The notes under the pieces are model-generated. The model was not told where the DNA came from. It saw nothing but the letters and a program-made list of their open reading frames with translations, and did no database searches. Below, piece by piece: positions 6,484 through 12,292 of a DNA stretch of 12,292 bases. Source of the stretch: an uncultured bacterium (GTDB taxonomy: Bacteria > Actinomycetota > Coriobacteriia > Coriobacteriales > Eggerthellaceae); assembly GCA_905215035.1 (NCBI GenBank), contig CAJMOJ010000056.1, positions 1 to 12,292 on the forward strand, read 5' to 3'. Position 1 is the first letter of the stretch; each line of letters begins with the position of its first letter. Position numbers and translations under genes: made by a program.

Positions 6484-7356
6484 CTATCGAGGATTCCCCT
6501 GAAAGAAAAGGGCGAGAGTCCCTGGGCCAGAATGAGCCCCAATAACTGGATCAATATAATTGATCAAAAAGTGTTCGCAACCAAAGCGTTCTTTGATAAG
6601 GTCGCGTAACAACTCTGCTTCTTCAAGACAATCACCATGTGAAATATAAATTGTCTGATCAGCGATAGGCTCAAATGCTGTTTCAGCCATGTGGTCAACA
6701 AGAGCTTTAATGGACTTTTTTCGAGTGCGTACTTTCTCCATAGGAATAAGCGCTCCTTCATCATCCACATGCAAAATAGGCTTGATAGAAAGAATATTTG
6801 CAGCATAGGCACTTGTTTTTGATACGCGACCGCCGCGGTAGAGATACATTAAGTCATCAACCGTGAACCAATGACAAAAATTGAGTTTATTTTCTTCTAC
6901 CCATGCGTGTACTTCTTCAAGGGTTGCACCTTGCTCTTTGCGTTCAGCAGCCTTGACTACCATAAGACCTTCACCCATAGAAGCAGCAAGCGTATCTACG
7001 GTCATAAGTGTTCGTTCAGGGTATTCTTCAGCTAATTGAGCACACATAAGCCTAATTGACTCATAGGTTGATGAAAGTGCAGAGGAAAAACCAAGATATA
7101 AGACATCAGATCCCTCATCAAGTAATGCCTTAATAGTTTCTAATGATTGCGACTGGTTGGGAAGAGATGTGGTGATTACTTTGCCTTCGCGCATCATGGT
7201 ATAAAACTGTTTAAGGTCAGTAACTTCACCTTTAAGATAACTGGTGTATTCTGTTCCATCGATCATGAAGATCATAGGTAGAACAACAAGGTTGTATTTA
7301 TCAATGATGCTTTCAGGCAAATTTGAGCAAGAGTCAGTAACAATAGTGTAGGACAT
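6484..7356 (-). CDS. DegV-family fatty-acid-binding protein
   Basis: DegV-family proteins bind a single long-chain fatty acid; in Gram-positives the FakB members present fatty acids to the kinase FakA for phosphorylation and incorporation into phospholipid. The 290-aa product is of normal family length. It has the N-terminal TIVTDSCSNLP (4-14), ITTSLPNQSQ (61-70), LGFSSALSSTYES (88-100), the VDTLAASMGEG segment (120-130), YLYRGGRVSK (171-180) and the C-terminal IGAHSGPGTLALFF (272-285). The serine, threonine and histidine of these segments line the lipid carboxylate in solved members. The ATG at 7354-7356 has GGAG (complement of 7362-7365) 5 nt upstream. No FakA gene is in the window, so a FakB role is an inference from family. 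It is monocistronic, divergent from ileS, with an unusual inverted-repeat leader. Confidence 0.92.
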   Translation of the reverse strand: MSYTIVTDSCSNLPESIIDKYNLVVLPMIFMIDGTEYTSYLKGEVTDLKQFYTMMREGKVITTSLPNQSQSLETIKALLDEGSDVLYLGFSSALSSTYESIRLMCAQLAEEYPERTLMTVDTLAASMGEGLMVVKAAERKEQGATLEEVHAWVEENKLNFCHWFTVDDLMYLYRGGRVSKTSAYAANILSIKPILHVDDEGALIPMEKVRTRKKSIKALVDHMAETAFEPIADQTIYISHGDCLEEAELLRDLIKERFGCEHFLINYIDPVIGAHSGPGTLALFFQGNPR

Positions 7357-7368
7357 GGTATCTCCAAA

Positions 7369-7432
7369 GGGGAATGGTTAATGTTATTCCCCATAATACG
7401 GTATTGTGGGGCAGAAATCTTCCCCTGAGGGA
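7369..7432. promoter_or_regulatory. Overlapping inverted repeats in the degV/ileS divergent region
   Basis: Three repeats stack here. GGGGAAT/ATTCCCC (7369-7375 with 7386-7392) has a 10-nt loop. CCCCATAAT/ATTGTGGGG (7389-7397 with 7403-7411) is a 9-bp arm pair with one T-G mismatch or wobble around ACGGT. TCCC/GGGA (7421-7424 with 7429-7432) is a small hairpin. The first two share 7389-7392 and cannot form together. The first lies 3 nt from the Shine-Dalgarno of the DegV-family gene. It may be an RNA switch for that gene or a dyad operator acting on one or both divergent promoters. Confidence 0.4.
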
Positions 7433-7498
7433 AAAAATTGTTACTGCAGCGTCAGGAGAGCGTGTTCTAGTTGACCCCATCGTTTATACTTGTAAGGC

Positions 7499-7504
7499 TA
7501 TAAT
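7499..7504 (+). promoter_or_regulatory. Perfect -10 box (TATAAT) upstream of ileS
   Basis: TATAAT matches the -10 consensus exactly and lies 36 nt before the ileS GTG. The best -35-like hexamer, TTGACC (7471-7476), is 22 nt away, longer than the usual 16-18, and nothing good lies at 17. If it is used, the leader is only about 25-30 nt, which leaves no room for a T-box riboswitch. Confidence 0.45.
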
Positions 7505-7539
7505 CCTATAAATAATTCCAGTGAGAAAGGTCTGAGGTC

Positions 7540-10380
7540 GTGGCAAACAGCTACAAAGAAACAATGAATCTGCCGCATACACAGTTCCCAATGCGTGCAA
7601 ACCTCCCCACTAATGAACCAAAACGACTTGAATTTTGGAATAATATTGATATTTATCACAAGGTTTTAGAAAAGAATAAAGATGGTCAGCCTCATGTCTT
7701 GCATGATGGACCTCCTTATGCAAACGGCCCTATCCATCTGGGTCACTCTTTCAATAAGATTCTAAAAGACTTTGTTAACAAGTCTCATGCGCAGCGGGGA
7801 TATTACACGCCCTATATTCCTGGATGGGATTGTCATGGACAACCTATTGAGCATATGGTTGAGCAGACATTGGGCCCTGACAAAATGGCAACAATTGATA
7901 TTTCTGTTTTGCGTCGCCTTTGCCGAGAGTGGGCAGAAAAGTATGTCAACATCCAGCGTGAAGGCTTTAAACGTTTAGGTGTTAATGCTGATTGGGAGCA
8001 TCCTTACCTTACGTTTACTCATGACTACGAGGCGGGTAACGTTGAGATCTTTAAAGATATGTATCTTAAAGGCTCAGTCTATCGTGGCCGTAAACCTATT
8101 CATTGGTGCTCAAATTGCCATACCGCACTTGCAGAGGCAGAAATTGAATATGGTGATGAGGTATCTCCTTCAATCTTTGTGAACTTTAAACTGATCACTA
8201 TCCCTGCTCCTTTTCAGGCAGCGGGTGTAACTGATCCTGCTTATATTTTAATTTGGACCACAACGCCTTGGACCTTGCCAGCCAACACGGCAGTGTCTTT
8301 GGCACCTGATGCCGATTACGTTATGGTTGATGTCCAAGGAATGCATACTATTTTGGCATACGATTTACTTGATGATGTTGCTAAGCGTGCTGGCTGGGAA
8401 GACTATGAGCTCGTAAAAAATACTGACGGTGAAGTTGTTACTATGAAGGGCAAAGAACTTGCGGGAACTACCTACATTTGTCCTATTCGCCAAGACTTAA
8501 CGGGTACCGTGATTTATGGTAACCACGTCACGCTTGACTCTGGATCTGGTGCGGTACATACGGCTCCTGGTCACGGTCAAGATGACTATCTTGTTGCTCT
8601 CCAATTTGATGTTCCTATGTTGATGCCTGTTGATGATAACGGCGTCTTAACTGATGAGGCGGCTCAGTTTGCTGGCCTGAATGTTGAAGAGGCTAATCCT
8701 GTCATTATTGAATGGCTTGAATCACAAGGAACGCTCGTTGCCCAAGAAGATATTGAGCACTCCTATCCTCACTGTTGGCGTTGCCATAAGCCAGTGATTT
8801 TCCGCGCAACGGATCAATGGTTTGTTTCCATGGATAAAAATGATCTTCGTGCAAAAGCTTTGAAGGCTATCGAAGAAGATGTTGAGTGGATTCCTGCATG
8901 GGCAAAGAATCGCATTGGTTCTATGGTTGCAGATCGTCCTGATTGGTGCATTTCTCGTCAGCGGTCATGGGGTGTTCCTATTCCTGTATTCAAATGCGAG
9001 AAGTGTGGTAATACGGTAGCAACAGAGGCAACCTTTGATGCGGTTATAAAGCTTTTTGAAGAAGAGGGCTCTGATGCTTGGTTTACTAAGAATCCTCATG
9101 AGTACCTTCCTGCTGATACTCACTGTGAGGTTTGTGGTAGCAAAGAGCTTGTTCCTGAACGTGATATTTTAGACGTATGGTGGGAATCAGGTGTTTCTCA
9201 CACCTCTGTTTGCCAAAAACGTGACGAGTTGCATTTCCCTGCAGAGATGTATCTTGAGGGATCTGATCAGCATCGCGGATGGTTCCAATCGTCTTTATTG
9301 ACCTCAATTGGTGCTTACGATCGTCCTCCTTATAAGTCGGTTATGCATTGTGGCTTTACAGTTGATGCCGAAGGTCGCAAAATGTCTAAATCGCTTGGCA
9401 ACGGTATTGATCCGGCGGATGTTATGAAAGATTATGGTGCGGACATTCTGCGTTTATGGGTGGCTTCCGTCGATTATTCACAAGATGTTTCGATCTCTGA
9501 TGAAATCCTCAAGCGTATTGCTGACGCTTATCGCCGTTTGCGCAATACATTCCGTTTCTTATTGGGCGTGCTTGATGATTACAACAATGAAGTTGCAATC
9601 ACATCATGGGATGAGCTTTCCGACCTTGATAAGTGGGCTCTTGTTCGTCTTCAGAAATTATTGGATGACGTTAACGAGGCTTATGAGAAATATAAATTCC
9701 ACCAGGTATATCGTTTAGTGTATGACTATGTAGTGGGTGACTTGTCTGCGGTATATATGGACGCTCTTAAAGACCGTCTTTATTCTGAGGCACCTGATTC
9801 TCCCTTGCGTCGTTCTGCGCAAACTGTTTTGATGGATATCTTGGAGGTTTTAGTTCGTATTCTTACGCCTATTATCTCTTTTACCACTGAAGAGGTATGG
9901 CAAAATTATCCTGAGGAATTAATGGCTGAGGATCATGCAGAATCCGTGCAACTTGCAGGTTGGCCTGAGGCATCTGATATGGTTCCACAAATTCCAGAGG
10001 GTGCTGCTGTGGATGTTGAGGCTGACTTTGAACAAATTTTGGCCTTACGTGATGAGGTAACTAAAGCTTTAGAAGAAAAGCGTGTTGAAAAGGTTATCAA
10101 TAAGTCACAAGAGGCTTTTGTTGTTGCTACTGTTCCTGAAGATATGTATGCCGTACTCAAAAAGTTTGATTCAGCATTCTACGAAGAATTGCTGATCATT
10201 TCTGGTATTGAATTTAATGTGGGTGATGAACTTACAATCGAGGTGGCTCCATCGACAAAAGACAAGTGTCTACGTTGCTGGAATTTCCGCGATTTGGGTA
10301 CTGATCCTGATTATCCTGATGTATGTGAGCGTTGTGCTCATGCTCTTGCTGCAATTGGGTATGAAAAGGCACAAGCGTAA
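7540..10380 (+). CDS. ileS: Isoleucyl-tRNA synthetase
   Basis: Class I aminoacyl-tRNA synthetase that activates isoleucine with ATP, charges tRNA-Ile, and hydrolyses mischarged valine in its CP1 editing domain. At 946 aa it is close to the usual bacterial length. The HIGH signature is HLGH (66-69) in GPPYANGPIHLGH, and KMSKS is at 614-618. The editing-domain landmarks WTTTPWTLPANTA and GTGAVH-like SGSGAVHTAPGHGQDDY are intact. A C-terminal zinc finger uses Cys910, Cys913, Cys929 and Cys932. These features place it in the typical bacterial (type 1) class rather than the eukaryote-like, mupirocin-resistant class found in many high-GC actinobacteria. Translation starts at GTG 7540, with AGAAAGG (7524-7530) 9 nt upstream. 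It is the first gene of an ileS-lspA-rluD cluster. Confidence 0.98.
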   Translation: MANSYKETMNLPHTQFPMRANLPTNEPKRLEFWNNIDIYHKVLEKNKDGQPHVLHDGPPYANGPIHLGHSFNKILKDFVNKSHAQRGYYTPYIPGWDCHGQPIEHMVEQTLGPDKMATIDISVLRRLCREWAEKYVNIQREGFKRLGVNADWEHPYLTFTHDYEAGNVEIFKDMYLKGSVYRGRKPIHWCSNCHTALAEAEIEYGDEVSPSIFVNFKLITIPAPFQAAGVTDPAYILIWTTTPWTLPANTAVSLAPDADYVMVDVQGMHTILAYDLLDDVAKRAGWEDYELVKNTDGEVVTMKGKELAGTTYICPIRQDLTGTVIYGNHVTLDSGSGAVHTAPGHGQDDYLVALQFDVPMLMPVDDNGVLTDEAAQFAGLNVEEANPVIIEWLESQGTLVAQEDIEHSYPHCWRCHKPVIFRATDQWFVSMDKNDLRAKALKAIEEDVEWIPAWAKNRIGSMVADRPDWCISRQRSWGVPIPVFKCEKCGNTVATEATFDAVIKLFEEEGSDAWFTKNPHEYLPADTHCEVCGSKELVPERDILDVWWESGVSHTSVCQKRDELHFPAEMYLEGSDQHRGWFQSSLLTSIGAYDRPPYKSVMHCGFTVDAEGRKMSKSLGNGIDPADVMKDYGADILRLWVASVDYSQDVSISDEILKRIADAYRRLRNTFRFLLGVLDDYNNEVAITSWDELSDLDKWALVRLQKLLDDVNEAYEKYKFHQVYRLVYDYVVGDLSAVYMDALKDRLYSEAPDSPLRRSAQTVLMDILEVLVRILTPIISFTTEEVWQNYPEELMAEDHAESVQLAGWPEASDMVPQIPEGAAVDVEADFEQILALRDEVTKALEEKRVEKVINKSQEAFVVATVPEDMYAVLKKFDSAFYEELLIISGIEFNVGDELTIEVAPSTKDKCLRCWNFRDLGTDPDYPDVCERCAHALAAIGYEKAQA

Positions 10381-10406
10381 GGATAGCCTTTCTACGTTTT
10401 GCTCTT

Positions 10407-10922
10407 ATGAATACAACAAAGCACAATAATCAGCGAGCACGCAATGGTCTATTATTTGGCGCATGCGTGCTCGTGTGGTTTCTTTTGGATCGCATTACCA
10501 AAATTGCAGTGGAACATCTTTTAGTTACGCCAGGACGTGGCGAGGTGAGGATTGATCATCTTGTTCGTTTTGATTTGGTGCACAATACTGGAGCTGCCTG
10601 GGGTTCATTTTCTCATGCAACTGATTTTATTGCAGTGTTTACAAGCATACTTTGTGTTGTGATTCTTCTTTTTGCGCTCTTTGAAATGAAGCAGGCATCA
10701 TGGGTAGAGATGGTTGCACTTGCCTTAATTTTTGCAGGAGGAATTGGCAATCTCTTTGATCGTGTTGTGTATGGGTATGTTATTGATATGATTACGCCTT
10801 TGTTTGTCTCATTTCCCACTTTTAATGTTGCAGATATAGGGGTAACTTGTGGTGTGATTTTGTTTGTGGGTGTCGTAATAGCTCAGCTGGTTACGGCGCG
10901 TAATGATAACTTAGAGAGATAG
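10407..10922 (+). CDS. lspA: Prolipoprotein signal peptidase (signal peptidase II)
   Basis: Membrane aspartyl protease that cleaves the signal peptide from lipid-modified prolipoproteins. The 171-aa protein has four predicted membrane segments at roughly 13-32, 70-92, 99-116 and 145-163. It carries the conserved family boxes VHNTGAAWGSF (58-68), GGIGNLFDRV (111-120) and FNVADIG (139-145). Asp118 and Asp143 correspond to the catalytic dyad. The gene lies 26 nt after ileS and 12 nt before the next gene, so it is very probably cotranscribed. The ATG at 10407 lacks a clear Shine-Dalgarno (preceding bases are TTTTGCTCTT), so translation may depend on coupling to ileS; no better in-frame start would keep the first membrane helix. 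Confidence 0.95.
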   Translation: MNTTKHNNQRARNGLLFGACVLVWFLLDRITKIAVEHLLVTPGRGEVRIDHLVRFDLVHNTGAAWGSFSHATDFIAVFTSILCVVILLFALFEMKQASWVEMVALALIFAGGIGNLFDRVVYGYVIDMITPLFVSFPTFNVADIGVTCGVILFVGVVIAQLVTARNDNLER

Positions 10923-10934
10923 GGGAGAGCACAC

Positions 10935-11996
10935 ATGGCGCTTCTTTCAAATACAGTCGATGGGTTGCATGCGGGAATGCGCCTAGATTCGTATTTGTTT
11001 GAGTCGGGTCTCTATCCATCGCGCTCTTTTGCTGTCAAACAGATTGAGGCAGGCAAGGTATTTCTCAATGGAGATACCGTTAGCAAAAAAACATTGGTTG
11101 CTGCAGATGATTTCATTGTGTACGAACTTGAAGAGCAGTCAGAGCGTATTCCTATGGAGCCTCAAAACATTCCGCTTGATATTGTGTATGAGGATAACGC
11201 TTTGATTGTTCTTAACAAACAAGCAGGACTTATTTGTCATCCATCGCCGGGACATCCTGATAACACACTGTCGAATGCTTTGATATATCGTTATGGACGT
11301 GAAGGCGTAGCGCATATTCAAGGAGATGATAGGCCTGGTATTGTGCATCGTCTTGATGGCGATACATCAGGATTAATGCTATGTGCAAAGACAGAAGATG
11401 TTGGGTTTGCCTTACAGGATGAAATCCGCTCGCGTAATGTTAATCGTAAATATTTATGCTTGGTACATGGCAATATTGCTAAAGATACTGGTCTTATTGA
11501 TGCTCCAATATTTCGCTCGGATAAAAATCGCTTACGTATGGAAGTATCCGACAAACCACAGGCGCGTTCGTCAGTAACTACGTTTAAAGTGCTTGAACGA
11601 TTTGAGGCGGGTCCCAAAGATAATGGTTATACCTTGGTTGAATGCAAATTGTATTCTGGTCGCACTCATCAGATTCGTGTGCATATGGAATATATTAAGC
11701 ATTGTGTTGTTGGTGATCCTACGTATGGAACTTCAGGTAGGGCTGATAATCTTGGATTAAATCGACAGTTTTTGCATTCCTATTTTCTGGAATTTACTCA
11801 TCCAGTAACCGGAGATACAATGGCTTTCTTGGCACAATTGCCCCAAGACTTACGCCTTGCCTTGTCTCAACTTGCAACACGAAGTTTGGGATTGACCGAG
11901 GCAGGAAAGGAAGTTCTTGCTTCGTATGATGCAATGCAAGCAAAAAGTTTTGCTTGTGTTCAAGACGTTATGTCTTGGGAGATCATTGTTCAGTAA
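10935..11996 (+). CDS. rluD: RluA/RluD-family 23S rRNA pseudouridine synthase
   Basis: Isomerises specific uridines in 23S rRNA (or tRNA) to pseudouridine; the RluD type modifies helix 69. The 353-aa product has an N-terminal S4 RNA-binding domain (about 15-62: RLDSYLFESGLYPSRS...VFLNGDTVSKK). The catalytic domain shows IVYEDNALIVLNKQAGLICHPSPG, the signature HRLDGDTSGLML (138-149) with catalytic Asp141, and YSGRTHQIRVHM and VGDPTYG further on. The domain order and the S4 domain fit RluD better than RluA, but the exact target uridines cannot be read from the sequence. ATG 10935 has a strong GGGGAG (10922-10927) 7 nt upstream, overlapping the lspA end. It is the third gene of the ileS-lspA cluster, a common Gram-positive order. 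The C-terminal about 35 residues beyond the core are non-conserved in appearance. Confidence 0.92.
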   Translation: MALLSNTVDGLHAGMRLDSYLFESGLYPSRSFAVKQIEAGKVFLNGDTVSKKTLVAADDFIVYELEEQSERIPMEPQNIPLDIVYEDNALIVLNKQAGLICHPSPGHPDNTLSNALIYRYGREGVAHIQGDDRPGIVHRLDGDTSGLMLCAKTEDVGFALQDEIRSRNVNRKYLCLVHGNIAKDTGLIDAPIFRSDKNRLRMEVSDKPQARSSVTTFKVLERFEAGPKDNGYTLVECKLYSGRTHQIRVHMEYIKHCVVGDPTYGTSGRADNLGLNRQFLHSYFLEFTHPVTGDTMAFLAQLPQDLRLALSQLATRSLGLTEAGKEVLASYDAMQAKSFACVQDVMSWEIIVQ

Positions 11997-12004
11997 TAAG
12001 ATCT

Positions 12005-12038
12005 AGCCTTGTTACGGTATTGTGCCTCTTGGCTTTTG
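12005..12038 (+). terminator. Weak terminator candidate after rluD
   Basis: AGCC (12005-12008) and GGCT (12031-12034) can pair and are followed by TTT; a smaller GCC/GGC stem with a TCTT loop sits inside the right arm (12024-12033). Both stems are short. The position between two convergent genes (rluD and the minus-strand ORF ending at 12052) is the main argument. Confidence 0.2.
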
Positions 12039-12051
12039 CCTCTATATCATT

Positions 12052-12292
12052 TTATACTGGGAAAAGGGTCTGCTTTCCCTCAGTAGAAGATGCATTTGTG
12101 CCTTTTTGATCTGATAAATCGGCGCTTACTGTCATATTTTGAAAACGTTGTTGCATCCACCAATCAGGAAAATAGTCGTCAAGTAATTGGTCGATAGGGC
12201 TAGCTGGTGGAACACCTTGAGTGCGTTCACCTTCACGGTGAAGAGCAAGTATTGTTACGACAATATTAACCGTCATAAAAACAACCATGAGG
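12052..12292 (-). CDS. 3' part of an unidentified ORF with a membrane segment
   Basis: The frame ends at a TAA (12052-12054) and stays open to the right window edge, so the gene is probably partial; an ATG at 12286-12288 exists, but the codon before it (CTC) is open and the preceding four bases show no ribosome binding site. The visible 78-80 residues start with a hydrophobic stretch (MVVFMTVNIVVTILAL) that looks like a membrane helix. A charged segment follows (HREGERTQG), then an acidic/aromatic section (LLDDYFPDWWMQQRF), then a polar Ser/Thr/Asn-rich tail ending TLFPV. This could be the last helix and tail of a polytopic membrane protein or a small N-terminally anchored protein. I do not recognise the family. 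It is convergent with rluD. Confidence 0.45.
   Translation of the reverse strand, partial: LMVVFMTVNIVVTILALHREGERTQGVPPASPIDQLLDDYFPDWWMQQRFQNMTVSADLSDQKGTNASSTEGKQTLFPV

Noticed and set aside
7433..7539. T-box riboswitch in front of ileS
   Set aside because: The consensus -10 box at 7499 leaves a leader of under 40 nt, and I see no conserved T-box sequence or specifier stem.
9086..9307. Antisense ORF within ileS
   Set aside because: A shadow of the conserved ileS frame with no start signal or recognisable protein.

Overview
The window reads as chromosomal backbone of a low-to-mid-GC actinobacterium. The best fit is a Coriobacteriia/Atopobiaceae-type anaerobe (Atopobium, Lancefieldella, Fannyhessea, Olsenella neighbourhood). 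This is an inference from the flavour of the proteins (DinB with a leader ending in a DLDAFYASVEQ-type palm motif, DegV, RluA-type synthase, bacterial-type IleS), from frequent TTG/GTG starts, and from a base composition that looks well below 50% GC by eye. No database search was possible.

Layout, left to right. A secreted Cna-B-like surface protein gene lies on the minus strand (10-1152) and stops abruptly at the window edge. A 351-nt gene-free stretch follows, holding an intrinsic terminator for the next gene. That gene is pta (phosphate acetyltransferase, minus, 1504-2493), without an adjacent ackA. It is divergent from a family 2 glycosyltransferase (plus, 2709-3746). Next come convergent dinB (DNA polymerase IV, minus, 3856-5196) and, divergent from dinB, a HisC/CobD-like fold-type I aminotransferase homologue (plus, 5322-6443). 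The latter carries Glu where the PLP-binding lysine should be. A DegV-family fatty-acid-binding protein (minus, 6484-7356) sits opposite its 3' end. After a structured 183-nt divergent region comes the conserved cluster ileS-lspA-rluD (plus, 7540-11996). The window ends with the 3' part of a minus-strand membrane-associated ORF of unknown function.

The first half is a run of single genes that switch strand almost every time, so each is probably its own transcription unit. Only ileS-lspA-rluD looks like an operon. It couples isoleucine tRNA charging, lipoprotein signal-peptide cleavage and 23S rRNA pseudouridylation, an arrangement seen in many Gram-positive genomes.

I see no phage, transposon, CRISPR, toxin-antitoxin or defence locus, and no tRNA or rRNA gene. 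The points worth a second look are the apparently lysine-less PLP-fold protein, the surface protein that ends at a TAG inside a Cna-B-like domain, and inverted-repeat structures in the two divergent intergenic regions (5197-5321 and 7357-7539).
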